Positions 22,222 through 35,330 of a stretch of DNA of 64,000 nucleotides are shown here, in pieces. Under the pieces are notes generated by a model. It was not told the DNA's origin. It searched no databases and saw nothing but the letters and a program-made list of their open reading frames with translations. How positions within the stretch are numbered: position 1 is the first letter of the stretch; each line of letters opens with the position of its first letter. The position numbers and the translations under genes are program-made. Source of the stretch: Prunella strophiata (lineage: Eukaryota; Chordata; Aves; Passeriformes; Prunellidae); contig JAZBQD010000014.1 of NCBI GenBank assembly GCA_036583965.1, forward strand, positions 69,912,056-69,976,055. Reading direction: 5' to 3'.

Positions 22222-24470
22222 AATTCCCTCATTTTTATTTACAGTATTCCCTAAAAACCCACTCCCAGCTCAGGAGACTCTGATCTGACCTGCTGAGGTT
22301 GCCTAAATTCCAAATATCTCAAGGAGCAAGCTATTAAATAAAGATGGGATTCCCATCCACCCTGACAGACAAAAGGAGTTAAATACTTTTATTTAAACTG
22401 ATATGAACCAATTTGCATGATCCCAAACCACTATTTGTTTATAAAATTCCCCTCCCCTCCAAAAATAGAAGAAAAACCCTCTCCAAATCCAAAGCACACC
22501 ACCATTAATGCACAAATGTACCTCTCCCACAGCTGGTTCCTGCAGCTGCAAAGGGAGCAGCATGTTGGAATTACCCAAATTTAGGATGCACTTTTCTTTT
22601 TAGCTTAAGGGACAGTTTTTAGTGAATAGCAGATACTAAAATAAACAATCACATGCATGGCAATGATACAAATTCCTTCTAACAGGGCCAGGGATGCTGC
22701 TACAAAGTAGGAAAGAGAATTTAGCAACTGCAGGCTTTAATTAGAAGGAGCTCAAGGAGGAACAGTTTTATCTCTGTGGAATATTTTGTAGTACCTAAAT
22801 GTTATATATAGAAATATATAGAGAAATACTTCTTGGCCTTGCACAGATCAAACCCAGCTCCTATTTTTGAGATGTTCAGAGCCAAAGAATGATCCCAGAT
22901 GTAGCCAAGCCTGTCCCACCACTGTCTAAGATCAAAATCCAAACTCTTCCCAGCTCCAGAGTCCCATCAGCTCAGCGTGGATGGAGCCAACCCCTCCAAC
23001 TCCAAGATCAGCAAACCAACATTTGCCTTCCAAACCTCATCATGTCAATCCAGATCACAGACTATTTTTAGAGCTTGCATGTGGTATCACTTGAGCTCAG
23101 CCTTACTCACCCGAAAAAGAATTATTTAATGAAGACTGGCAAGATTCCACTTGGCTGTTCAGGAGAACACAAGTCAAGGATCATCACTGCAAACAACACC
23201 ATGTGCTAGAATTCCTTACTATTTACTCCTAATAAGGAATTTGGAGGGGGTTGCTGAAGGTTTAGGGAAGCAAAGGAACCAAGGCTCTCCTCAGCTCCTT
23301 TCCTTGTGGAAAGGCAGGTCCAGGCTCTGGGAGACTGAATGATGTTTTGCTGATATTTCTCATAGAAGTGGCTGGTGCCATTTGCAGGATTACTTGGATA
23401 TATTAACTACCATTACCTGATAGATTAAACCTTGATATTTTTACTTTTTAAAGGAAAAAATAATTCTGCAACAATTTGAAACCTGCTTCTGTACGAAGGT
23501 GGCAAAAAAGACAGTTTCATCCACTTAAATGATCTATTTAAATTTTATCCCTGTCCCTGCATTAAATTTTCCACAGTAACTTTACATCACTGTGTGTGTA
23601 AAGCACACTGACACACAAAAAAATACAGACAGATCCAAATGAGCATCATAAACCAAATGCAGGACAGCAAAGAACATTCTGGATTTATTACTGCCACTTA
23701 TTTCCTAAGAGCTACAACTCACTGCAGCCTTCGTAAAGGCCTAACATCACACCATGATCCCCAAACCCTGGGTGATAAACTCTTCACTGAGCCTCACAAC
23801 AACAGAAAAAAAAAAAAAACCCCAAAACCAACCAGTTTAGCCTTTCTAAAGGTGCTAAATAACATGTTCTAACAAGCAGGCACTTTTCTCCTCTCTAGCA
23901 AAGGTCAACTACAGCACTCAACACAAAGCACCACAAGACGCTAACTCGTGGCACATTATTATCCAGATATTACTCTCCAGAGCAATATACATTTAACTAT
24001 TCTCTTCAGCTATAAAAGGCCCCAACCCCTGTTAACTGACCACAAAACTAAAAGATATTATGGGCAGAAGCAGTGTCCAGAAAAAGCAATCACCAGTTAA
24101 ACACTTCAAGCCTCGCCGCTCGCGTGGGTGACGATTACTCGAGGGAACTGAAGGTTGTAAACAAGAGAAAGCAAAATAAATGCCAGTTTTTCATTTGGGC
24201 ATGAAGTTATTTAAGAAAACAGGCCTGGATTCTCTCTGCTAAGCCACAAAGGCCACGTGTGATTCTACAAATCTTGGAATGGGATGAAGGCTGAGACACT
24301 CTTATAAAACAGAATCAGCTGGGCTGCAACAACAATCGAATGTCATCAACTCCAACAAAGAGCAATAATCCCACTGAGAAGGTGCTGATAACCAGTGGCC
24401 ACTGCACCTTGCTCTAACAGATCTTCTCTTCTTTTAAATACTTCTGTTCTTGTGTTTTTCTACACTGTTA
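22222..24470. other. CHCHD3 intron, unique part
   Basis: AT-rich intronic DNA with an A run near 23807-23819 and a small CpG cluster at 24114-24140. No exon or repeat recognised. Confidence 0.4.
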
Positions 24471-25080
24471 TTATATTATAATATTATATATTATAATCTG
24501 TTATTGATGTACTGTAGATGTTTTGGGGTTTTACTTTTGGATTAGTTTATGGTAGATGGTAGGACTGTGGTTTTATTTTTGGGGTAGTTGGTTTTAGGTG
24601 TACTGTATGTTTTTTTAGGTGAAAGTAAAGTGAGGTTTGTATTTTGTTGTTAAAGGAATGGAGAAAAATGTACTGGTAAAGTTAATAGGGGTATATTATT
24701 TTGTTGTTCTGGATTCTAGTTTGTATTGGAGTTTTAACATGTTTGGTACAGTAGTGTTTAATGGTGGAGTTATTTTATTTAAGGTATGATAGTTTATAGT
24801 TAATCTTTATCTTTAAAAAATAATAATAAGTTTAAATTTATTTTTTATAATAAAAATTAAATAATACTCTTTGGTATAGTAGCGTTTAATGGAGTTATTT
24901 TATTTAAGGTATTAGCATTTATAGCTTATATTTATTTTTAAAATAATAGTAATAATTTTAACAATAATTTTATTTTAATAATAAAAATAAAAGAGTAAAT
25001 TTTATTTTTAATAATAATAAAAAAAAATATTTTAATGATAAATGTACAATGTGCTACAGAAACATTGAAAAAGAATGCCT
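24470..25080. other. C-depleted AT-rich tract with an internal ~130-bp duplication
   Basis: Between 24541 and 25020 the plus strand has only about 15 C in 480 bases by eye, whereas G stays frequent up to about 24780. TTTGGTACAGTAGTGTTTAA (24743) recurs as TTTGGTATAGTAGCGTTTAA (24873), followed in both by GGAGTTATTTTATTTAAGG. No coding signal. Origin unknown. Confidence 0.75.
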
Positions 25081-25289
25081 TCAACATGCTTTGTGGCACC
25101 TGAGAAAGGAAAATGTTCCTCTCACCAGGACCAGGTCAGGAACTGGAGCTGGAGGAGTGAGCTATAAATGACAACACTCACTTTTTTTTTTTCATTATTC
25201 TCATTATTTAAATAATTTTTCAAGTTTTCAAGTAATTTTTCACCACCTGTTGGTGGGTGCTTTCCTTCAGGCTGTTGTAAGGCATGACA

Positions 25290-25526
25290 ACAAAGATGCT
25301 CCCAGGGCTGGAGACCCTGGCAGAGCTGGGGGTGCTCACCTGGAGAGGAGAAGGCTCCAGGGAGAGCTCAGAGCCATTGCAGGGCCTGAAGGGGCTCCAG
25401 GAGAGCTGCAGAGGAATTGGGAAAGGCCTGCAGGGACAGGACACAGGCAATGGCTTCCACTGCCAGAGGGCAGCCATGGATGGGATCTTGGCAATTGGGA
25501 ATTGCTGGCTGGGCTGGAATTGCCAG
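25290..25526 (+). repeat. CR1 LINE, left part of a nested pair
   Basis: From GGTGCTCACCTGGAGAGGAG through GGCCTGCAGGGACAGGACAC and GGCAATTGGGAATTGCTGGC to AATTGCCAGAG, where another CR1 interrupts it. It carries the locally common homogenised core. Confidence 0.9.
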
Positions 25527-25952
25527 AGAATTCACAGAATTCACAGAATTCACAGAATCAATCCCTGGGTTGGGAGAGACCTTCAGGAGCATGGAGTCCA
25601 GCCCAGCCCCTGGCACCCAGTGCCACATCCAGGCTTGTCAAACACAGCCAGGGATGGTGACTGCACCACCTCCCCGGGCAGCCACTCCAGAACTTTATCT
25701 CCCTTCCTGGAAAAGCTTTTTCCTGATCTCCAACCTGAATTTCCCTTGGCCCAGCTGGAGCCTGTGTGCTCTGGCTGTGTCAGTGCTGCCTGGCAGAAAG
25801 AGCCCAAGGCCAGCTGAGCCCAGGCACCTTTCAGGAGCTGCAGAGAGTGATGGGGGCAGCCCTGAGTCTCCTTTTCTCCAGGCTGAGCAGCCCCAGCTCC
25901 CTCAGGGGTTCCTCACAGGGTTTGTGTTCCCAGCCCCTTCACATCACTGCCC
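25527..25952 (-). repeat. CR1 LINE inserted into another CR1
   Basis: Starts with the tail microsatellite (ACAGAATTC repeated three times), then CCTGGGTTGGGAGAGACCTT, TTATCTCCCTTCCTGGAAAA and CTTTTCTCCAGGCTGAGCAG. It is of a different subfamily and opposite orientation to the flanking CR1. Confidence 0.88.
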
Positions 25953-26097
25953 CTGGATCCCTGGCAGTGCTCAAGGCCAGGTTGGACACTGGGGCTTGGA
26001 GCACCCTGGGACAGTGGGAGGTGTCCCTGCCATGGCACTGGGTACTCTGGAATGTCTGTTCCAACCCAAACCATTCCCTGGATCCTGTGAGGGCACC
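25953..26097 (+). repeat. CR1 LINE, right part of a nested pair
   Basis: CTGGATCCCTGGCAGTGCTC, CAAGGCCAGGTTGGACACTG, GGGAGGTGTCCCTGCCATGG, TTCCAACCCAAACCATTCCC. Continuation of 25290-25526. Confidence 0.88.
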
Positions 26098-27596
26098 AGG
26101 GGAGAAGTCTGAGGCAGAGGGTATCAATGGAAACCTCAGTGCCAGCTCACAAAAACCTGTCAAAGGTCTCTCCTCACCCCCTCCCTGTGCTGTGGCAGCA
26201 TTAATTAGACACTGGCTTACTTAACAGAACTTCACTCTGCTCCAAAAAATCATTCTTGTGTTTTATAACCTCAGCACAGACGATTTTCAAGCTCCTATTC
26301 CTTTTTGCAAGGTCTTCAGGTAGTTTGGTAAAGGGATGCTTTTAATTTAAAGCAGCTCAAGTTTGACAAACTTTAGATTAACCACTCACATTTTTCCCAG
26401 TTAGGTCGTGCCCCTTGATTTCAATTGGTTCTCACTAAAGTTTTCTGCTAATTGCTGCTGAGTGAAGAATTCAGCTGAGGCTCATCTTGTTACAAAGGAT
26501 GGTGCCAGGCTGAGAGAAGGAAAATAGCTCTGAAGCCTGGTGATCTTTGCCATCATGCTGGGATTTTTGGGTTTGTTTTGAAGGGGCTTAAATTCAACAG
26601 TCTCACAGAGCAGTCATAATTTAGGGGAAAATGAATCAGTGATGGGAATTGTAAGAGAAGCAGCATTTTTTAGCACAGACCTTTCCTCCTCCTCCTCCTC
26701 CTCCTCCTGGCATCATTTGTGCAAGCAGGTATAATTTCAGTGACCTCTTTCATTCCATACAAATAAAAAATGCCTCTTTTGGGGGTGCTGCCACTAGAAA
26801 CCAGCAGGCATTTTCTCACCTTCATCCCACTCAGTGGGAAAGGTGAGTCCACTTAAAAGCTGAGGAGGGAATAAGTGCAAAAACCCCCCCAAAAGGTACA
26901 GGGAGCTCACTAGAGACAATAATGAACATAATTACAGTTAGTTATTGTTTGCTCTACTCACAACCCTACTTTATAATGCTCCTGCCAGCAGAGCTGCTTT
27001 ATGGGATGTCTTTTTCATGCAGCAACCTTTTCATAAATCAAAGCCCCAAAGCAATACCAGGCAGTTTCTCCTGCAGCCTGTTTGAAAATAAAAGTTAACA
27101 CCGAGCCCTGGCTGTTATCAATCTTCATAAATGTGTCCATGATACAGCAAATCTGTTCCATATTACCCCAGCTCTGCTCTTAATGCATGCACAGGAGCAA
27201 ACCCAGGGGCTTAATGGAGCTCCTAAATGGCCTGGAAGTGGGAGCCACGCTAAGTGGCAAGGGAAGTTTGAAAGGAATAACTGCTTTTCTCATTTCTTTC
27301 AATACAGGATGAAATTATTCCCCTTCTAGCTTGAAAAATGTGTATTGTGCTACAACACACAAAATAGAGACCCCAGGAAAACGTGGGTCGTGTTCAAGGA
27401 ACTGCAGCCAGAAGGGGAAATTATCAGGATTTCAGTCATTCCTTTTTGCACAGATCTGTGGGACTGAGGTTTTCTTTATTAAGGCACTGAACTGAAAATC
27501 TGACAGAATTAATAAACTTATTGCAGTGGCACCCATACCCTCTGAAGGAGGAGAAGAGGGACCTAATCTGTATTAATTTGTATTTTCCAGGGCCCC
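26098..27596. other. CHCHD3 intron, unique part
   Basis: AT-rich intronic DNA. Only a (TCC)n run, annotated separately, was seen. Confidence 0.4.
26684..26708. repeat. (TCC)8 microsatellite
   Basis: About eight uninterrupted TCC triplets. Confidence 0.95.
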
Positions 27597-28289
27597 TGAA
27601 GGGACTCCAGGAGAGCTGCAGAGGGACTGGGGACAAGGCCTGCAGGGACAGGACACAGGCAATGGCTTCCCACTGCCAGAGGGCAGCCATGGATGGGATC
27701 TTGGCAATTGGGAATTGCTGGCTGGGCTGGAATTGCCAGAGCAGCTGGGGCTGCCCCTGCATCCCTGCAATGGCCAAGGAAAGGCTGGAGCAGCCTGGGA
27801 TGCTGGGGTTGCAATGGGATGGGATTGAAGGGCCCTGCCCACCCAAACCATTCTGGCATTCTGGGATCAAGGAGGCTCAGAATCCATCCCGAGGGATTTC
27901 TATGGAAGCTGGGGATGGAAAAGGGAAGGGAGACCCTTGCTGGAGTCCTGAGATTCCCAGTGAAGCCCCTGGATCCCAAAATTCCTTCCTAGAGCAGAGT
28001 TGGGGTGGGGATGGATCCAATGCCAGGCTGGGAGAGCTGGGAGTGGAGGGAATTCCCTGGGAAAGGAGATTGGGGTGGGATTTTGGCAATTGGGAATTGC
28101 TGGCTGGGCTGGAATTGCCAGAGCAGCTGGGGCTGCCCCTGCATCCCTGCAATGGCCAAGGCCAGGCTGGACACTGGGGCTGGAGCAGCCTGGGACAGTG
28201 GGAGGTGTCCCTGCCATGGCAGGGGTGGCACTGGAGGGGCTTTAAGTTCCCCTCCCACCCAAACCATTTTGTGATCCTATGATTTAACC
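27597..28289 (+). repeat. CR1-derived composite with two cores (382-bp spacing)
   Basis: The core GGCAATTGGGAATTGCTGGC occurs at about 27703 and 28085, separated by a complete CR1 3' end (CCCACCCAAACCATTCTGGC) and a non-CR1-looking linker (GGGATTTCTATGGAAGC...). It ends with a second CR1 3' end (CCCACCCAAACCATTTTGTG). Nearly identical to 36830-37517, and the same unit as the tandem array at 41711-42940 in the opposite orientation. Confidence 0.92.
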
Positions 28290-29363
28290 ACTTTAAAGAA
28301 ACCTAAATACTCATTTTACAAACCTCCTTTTCCGAGTCTGACAGCCCTTTGCAACAAACCCCATGATTTGAGATTATTTCCCCAAATATTTACTGCCTAC
28401 TTTGCCTTTAAACTCTGATTTCCCTCAGGTGCAGTCCAAGCAGAATGGCTGTGGTGTATTTTCTTCCCTGATTTTCCAACACTACTGGAAAGGAGATTAA
28501 AATAAAAGAGGGGAACCACATGTCAAGTGGTAACAGAGATAACTGGTAATTCATTCTTCACCCTGTACCCAGGAACAGGTGAATTCTCCTTATAAAAATC
28601 CCACCAGCAGCTCTGGGAAACATTCCCCCTTCCCCAAAGGGAGGTCTGTGCTGGAGGCTCCCAAGTGAGATTTGTAGGATTTGATCCTACAGATGGCTTG
28701 GCCTCATTAAAAACATCCTTAGAAAAGGTATTTGTAAATCTCAGCCACAGAAGATTAGGAAATAACAGAACAAATTAATAATAAAAAGGAGCTGCTGTGG
28801 GGTTTAACCTCCCAGCTTTAATGCTGTAATTGGGAAACCTGCAACTCTTGTTCAGAGGAAATCCCAGCAAAGGATAAGCATTAAAACAAGAGGCTTTATT
28901 CCTTGTTTGGAATAAACCTGGAGAGGGAGGAGGCAGCCAGATGTGCCCTGGAATGCCAAACACACCAGGAGGAGCTGCTCATTCCTTGGGAGCAGCTCCC
29001 AAAGCTGCAGTCAGAGCAGGGATTGTCCCCAAAGAGGGCATCCAGGAATTCTCCCAGCACTGGGCTGATTCCCAGCACAAATATTTATAAATAAATAAAC
29101 TATTTATAAATTCCCAAAGGAGAATCAGAACCAATCCCACTGGGGGCCACCGAGGTGTGAGGGCAGAGTTTCATTCACTTCTTGCACAGGGAAGTCTTTA
29201 AAATGACTTTGTGTTTCTCTGTAAGCAGAAAAGGCTTGAAAATGGAGATGCAGAAAATGCAGAAAATGGAGAAAAGCAGCAGTGGCTGAACACATTTCTC
29301 TTTCCAACACATCCACCCTGAACAGGAAAAGGACCTTATGAACAGGGAAAGGACCTGCAGGTC
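28290..29363. other. CHCHD3 intron, unique part
   Basis: No feature recognised. Confidence 0.4.
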
Positions 29364-29432
29364 ATAAAACCATAGAGTGGTTCAGCTTGGAAAAGGCTTA
29401 AAGATCAAGTTCATCCAGTTCTAACTCCCCTT
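29364..29432 (-). repeat. CR1 LINE 3' tip, diverged
   Basis: CATAAAACCATAGAGTGGTT, CAGCTTGGAAAAGGC, CATCCAGTTCTAACTCCCC. Confidence 0.75.
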
Positions 29433-29444
29433 CCACAGGTAAAT

Positions 29445-29605
29445 TTTCCCACATAGTTATCCCACAATATTCTACACAGTCACCCCACTCCATCCTACTC
29501 AGGGATCTTATTTTATCCTACACAGTCACCCCACTCCATCCTACTCAGTTTTCCCACTCCATCCTATACAGCTATCCCCCCACAACCACATCCTACAATA
29601 ATTAT
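29445..29605. repeat. Degenerate short tandem repeat
   Basis: Irregular copies of CACAGTCACCCCACTCCATC with CCTACTCAG and TATCCCACA variants, about six to seven copies. Confidence 0.7.
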
Positions 29606-31357
29606 CCTGTTCTACCTGTCCCCCCTCCCAAAAAAATCTTTTGTTTTACATATTAATTCATAGAAAATTAAAAAAAAAAAAAATCCTACTCCTGACTTGG
29701 TGCTTCACAAACATTAATTTTAAGATTGCTTTCTCCATTACAGAGAGTGAAGGATCTCACTGTGGGAAAAGCTGGGGATAGCCTGAGGGGAGATTTAATG
29801 AATGTATCCATGATTTCTAAAAGAGGAAAAAGAAAAAAAAAGATTATGCCAAGCATGCAAAGAACTGACTTGCCCTCTTTATTAATGTGCTATCTAAATT
29901 TTGAATAATGGATTTTAAAAGTTAATGTAACTCTCAAAAAACACCATCAGAGCTTCAATCCTGCCTCCTGACCAAACAAGCACGTTTCAATTTCACATCA
30001 GAGCTCAGAGATTTCAATGAAAACACATCCCCATGCCCAGATTCTCTGTGAAAGACAAACACACAGATATTCCACCAGGCTCCCAGTTTGTTCTGAAGGG
30101 ATCTGCATCCAGCTCCAAATGCACAATTCATGGTTTATCCAGTCCTGTGGAGAACCCTCACTCCTAATGGACTGCACTGATCAAAGAAACAAAGTTAAAT
30201 ACCTGAGTGGCTGCAGGGAAAGCCAGAGTTGTCATGGCTGAAGTGACAGTCACAGGTAAACACACTGCAAAGGGGCTTTAGGGAATTCTGAGATTCTGAG
30301 ATTCCAAAGGATCACTGCAGATTAGCCAAAGGATTCTCTTATTTGTTTATACCTGTTTATAGAGTCTCTTATTTGTTTTATATTTTTCATTCTGTTATTG
30401 TTTATAACTGAGACAGGGGAGCTGCTGCCCACCAAAGTCCCCTCTTTAAATTGGAACTGGGTGATTTTTAAGGTGCCTGGGTCAAAGCACAATCTCTTGT
30501 ACAAAGCAGCAGAAAGTCCAAGAGATTTCTTGAGTGAGCTCTGCTCCTGCAGCCCTCAGGTGAATCCAAGCCCTGTCTGAAAGAACTGAGCAAAGAAAAG
30601 AGTTTATTCAAGAGGAACAGGGTTTGGGATGTGCAGGATAAACAAGAGGCTGGGAAGATTTATTCAAGTCTCTTCACCAGTGTCTCTGACCACCTGAAGC
30701 AGCTCTGTGCACTCAGAATCTGGTCTGGTTTCAAGCTAAGAGGGGAGACAGCATCACTTCCATGCTGGGAAAACTGCACCCACACTTGGCTTGTGGAGAA
30801 AAATGTGCTTGAGATCACACACCTCTGCTTGAAGCACTTCAAAAACCTCTCCTGGTGGCAGCACAGCTGTGTGTGAAGAGGTGCAAGAGCAGAAAGAGAA
30901 ATAAGACCTTTGGGTACCTCTGTTGCTAAGAAAAGCTGAGTGGCTGAGCTGAGCTATGGTATTTAATTCTTTAATTCCCAGCAGCACTCATAAACAGCTC
31001 TAAGGGATGTCAGGAGGAACTTGGGCTCATCATCCCCAGACAGAACATGTACCAAAAAATCAAGGATACCACCAGCAACAGCATCATCAGGGCAAACAAC
31101 CTTGCAGTGATTCTCTCCTGACAAAGCAAGACCTGTATTTGCTGTATTTGTAAGAGAAAACATTAATTCAGGAGGTTTCTGTGCAGAGCTCACTGCCCTT
31201 GGCTAAGCAAAAAAAAAATGCTGAACTAAAGGCACAAAGCCTGCAGGATTTTTTGTAGCTTCCTATTTTCTGTTATTGACAAAACAGTATGTGGTACTTC
31301 ATAAATAACTGGTAATTTGTAGTTTTAACTTTAGGTTTTAAAAGCAGCTCCTTTTAA
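29606..31357. other. CHCHD3 intron, unique part
   Basis: AT-rich intronic DNA. No feature recognised beyond small direct repeats near 30337-30390 (TCTCTTATTTGTTTAT type). Confidence 0.4.
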
Positions 31358-31460
31358 TTCAGGGCCAGGCTGGAGCAGTTTGGTCTAGGGAAGGTGTCCC
31401 TGCCCATGGGATGAGCTTTAAGGTGCCTTCAACCCAAACCATTCTGGGAATCAATGATGT
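31358..31460 (+). repeat. CR1 LINE 3' fragment
   Basis: GGGCCAGGCTGGAGCAGTTT, GGAAGGTGTCCCTGCCCATG, CCTTCAACCCAAACCATTCT. Confidence 0.85.
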
Positions 31461-31975
31461 TATTTAAGGTACAAACTGGAAGTCTGGGTCTGCACAAGGA
31501 GAAATAAAGCACAAATTCTTTGCCTGGCTCACGGCACCACAGATTTCTATGTTACAGAGGTATATGAGTGTAGCATGATGGTGACTGAAGATATTTGCAT
31601 TAAGAAACTATCAATATTTCTAATTTACAGGCAGTGCAAGAGCCCTTCACAAGTCACCATATGTGCCCCAACATCAGAAGGGTAACGAGGACAGGGAAAT
31701 AAAGCCACACTTCCCTGGACTCAGTCCAAAGTCATCAATAAAAAGCTGATTTTCTCTCTACCCTGCTTTTTTCCCCTCAGTGTCCAGAGAATTGGCACCA
31801 CTGCTTTGTGAGACAATTATATCTGAATATCCAAGTGTTGCTGTTATTAATTTACTGTGGTTTCATTACACTCCTTCTCAGCTTCACAGCTCACAACAAC
31901 ATCAGTCAGAACACACTCAGGAAACACTGGGAATATTTCAAATATTCACAGCTGAGCATCAAATACAACTTCATG

Positions 31976-32056
31976 GGGGAAGTGTCCATGGCATGGGGTG
32001 GAACTGGATGATCCTTAAGGTCCTTCCCAGCCCAAACCACTCAGTGATTTTCTAAT
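31976..32056 (+). repeat. CR1 LINE 3' tip
   Basis: GTGGAACTGGATGATCCTTA, AGGTCCTTCCCAGCCCAAAC, ACTCAGTGATTTTCT. Confidence 0.8.
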
Positions 32057-35000
32057 CATAACAACGCCTTAAATTTTATTTGCAGTAAACATTAACGACC
32101 CAGGCTTTGTGATAGAGAAATCCTAATTAAAGGAAGATATGATATTGATGATTTGTCATTAATTCCCATTCACTCTATGGGAATTGATGGAGAGAGTCAT
32201 GTCCAAAAGATTCATAATAAAGGAATAAATCCCCCCAAAATCTGTGATTCAGAATAAACACCCAACACTTCCAGCTGCATCCTTTGGATTACAACTGTCA
32301 CTGTCCAAGCAAACTTTGGGGAATTGATTCCATTATTGGGGAAAACCTCACCCCAAACTGATCAGTCAATCCCCTGGGAGGACTTGGGGTTTCCATCAGT
32401 CTGGATGGTTGGGAATGAAGTTTTTCCCAAAAAACCCCAGCAGCAAGAAGCAATTCCATGATGTCCATGAGAGTAGCAGAGCAGCAGAGCAATGGCAGAA
32501 TATTTAGGAAAAAGCACTGATGCACAGCTCTGAATTCTAAATACACCACCAGAAATCAAAACCCACAGAAGATAAAAACATTTATTTTAGGCTGCCTTTG
32601 CCCTCTGTGCTTCTTAAATGAATAATGAAGATGTCACTTGGCTCGAGACACCACAGGGGAATAAAATGTCACCACTGCAGCTGCCAAATTTCCCGCTCCC
32701 AGCCCTCCAAATTAAGGGAAAAAACCCACAAAACAAAGGCAGAATTTGATTAGGAAAAGTTCAAATCCTTGCCCAAAGCCCAGCTCTTCCTGTAACGTTG
32801 CATTCTTCTTTTCTTGTGTAAACTCCTCATTATAACAGAGCCATCTTCATAATGGAATAATTGGGGTTATAATATAACTGTGGGAAGATAATTCCAGCTT
32901 TAGGAGGGGCAGCATGGCCCTGTAATGTTGTTTTAATGTGATTTGGGGACTGCAGGAACTGCCTGAACCTGCTCATTTAGGATTTGATCAATGGGAATTA
33001 GGCTGGTAAAGAGATGAAGCATTTGATAATTCCCAATTTGATCAATGTGAATCAGGGCCTTCGTGGAGATAAAACATTCCTCACGGATATTTGGAATATC
33101 AGTTTAATGCAGGCAGCAATAGGAACTGCAGACACAAGACTTGCCAGGTCTCTGATCCAAACCCATGTGGGATATTTGTATCTTTCCCCTTTTAATAGGG
33201 TTTAATTATCCCTAAAGACTGATGAAGCTACAGTTGATGTAATTTCAGGGATTAAATGGAGGAAGGAAAATCCAGGAAATATTTAATATGTAACAACACC
33301 GTCCACTTCTTGCTCTGGGAAGTGATGCAGCTCAAAAAGTGGAAGAAATTCAAGTCATAGCACTAAACCTGGGTACCTAATTCTAGACATGCCTAAAATA
33401 AAGTCAGACTATTTGCTAGTAACACCACAATTAGATCCATTAATCTTGCACTTGGAACCTGCAATCACAGGCAGCACATGGCTTTATGCATTAACAAAAT
33501 TTAGCAGCTCAACCTTATTTAATTCTTCTTTTACAGCCAATTAAACAACTCTTTAAACACCACTGGAGCCTCTGTCCTCTCAATCCTCACGTGCAATTAA
33601 ACTGCACATGAGAAGTGCCAAAAGAGCATCTTCAGGTCTCACTAAATCATTCCTCATTTATCCATCAAGTTCCATAAAAGAGGCAGTGATAAAATAACAT
33701 CTCCTGCATTGAAACCTTCAATAAAAAGACACGGTGTTTAAAAGGATTTTATGTAAGGAAAAACCTTTAAATTGTAAAGTAATATTGGTATTTCAGGCAC
33801 TTCATCAAATCTGCCACAATTTATGTGCATATTTCAGGCACCTTTTCCTTTCCTGATTTTTTTTCTTTTTGTTTTCTTGGAAGGTAATGGACCAATACTG
33901 GGTCCACAGATGTAAAAATTCCCAATAATTTGTAAGAAATTTAGTTTCAAGTGCAAAAGCAGCACAGTGATTGCAGTACTGCTATTATAGACCAGTCAAA
34001 TGGATGATTCCAATTTATACCTTTAGTTTCTAGAAAATTAAGACAAGTCCAATCCCATCAAGTGTTAGGAATGTGATTCCCTGTCCCAGTCCTCCTCAGT
34101 AAATATTCCTTGATTTCTGCATCCTCTAAAATGATTTTCTTAAATTTCTTTGATGCTCAGGACTGGCCCCTGCTCTATCAATCAGATGCATTTGTGCACA
34201 AAAAGGAACCCAAAGAATTTGATTTACTCTGGAAATCCTTTATGTATCAGGAGGAAAAACCCAATCCCAAACCCATCTCCAACCTCTGCCCACTAAACCC
34301 ACCCAGCAAAACTTCAAATCCCACCAAAACCTTATTTTGGAATAATGCATGTGAAATGAGGCAATCATTTGATTTAGAAAGCTGAAAATATCCCTCTGTA
34401 ACAGAGGAAGGAGACACCCAGGTGGGAATTTCATCCCAGCCTTCCTGGATTTCCAGACATGATGGAAAACCCTCCAAATTATGTTTATATCAGACCTTGA
34501 TCAATGATCATTCTGTCCCTCCTGTTTAAGGGACAGATGAATTTAGTGCTCAATATACTCTGACCATTAAACACTACAAAATTTTTATATATACACCTGA
34601 GACTATTCAACAATTCCTGCTGTTAAGAGATAAAATGAGTTTTTCTTATACTTTAAAATTTTATTTGTATCATTATCAGCAGCTCAGAAAGGATTTTTCT
34701 CTTCCTGCTCATCAAAAACCAAAACAAAACACAAACCAGGAGAAAATCCCTCCACAAATCTACAAAAACTGTGGCAGAATAATTCATTTTCTGCAGCATT
34801 TCTTGGTTAGAGGAGAGAATTGAGGTTGTAAAAAGTTCTGTGTCCTCACTAAAATGATAAATGGACCCTGGAGCCTGAGGGCATGAAGCAGCCCAAAGGG
34901 AAGGTCCAAGGCTAAGGGTCACTGTCACTTTGATCCATCAATTACCAGATCTACACTTCACTTTCTTCAGGACTAATAAAAATTATTTAATTTGACCTTC

Positions 35001-35330
35001 ACTGTTGAGGGCAGAGTGAAATTCCTCATTTAAATCCTTCCCCTGGTGCGACTGTGATGCAAAGTTGGAATCTCATTTTGTGGTGCTCCACCAGATCTAT
35101 TTTTAGACTATTTCATGCTTCTTATCAACTATAAATTAATAAATGTACACAAAGTGTGCATCCCATTTCTCTGCAGCTTATGGCTCCTATACATTGGCCT
35201 CCAAATTCTCCCAATTTCAACAAGCAGAGGGACTGATAGGATCTGTGAGGGAGGAAAGGGGAATTATTGTGCATTTTAATGTGGCAAGAACTCATCCAGC
35301 TGCCAGGAAAAAACAGGAGGAGGGACTCAC
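32057..35330. other. CHCHD3 intron upstream of the CHCH-domain exon, unique part
   Basis: AT-rich intronic DNA with no recognised repeat or extra exon. It is one of the longest repeat-free stretches in the window. Confidence 0.4.

Noticed and set aside
20478..22283. 601-codon (LF repeats) and 532-codon (EK repeats) open frames
   Set aside because: Pure hexanucleotide repeat read in open frames on both strands.
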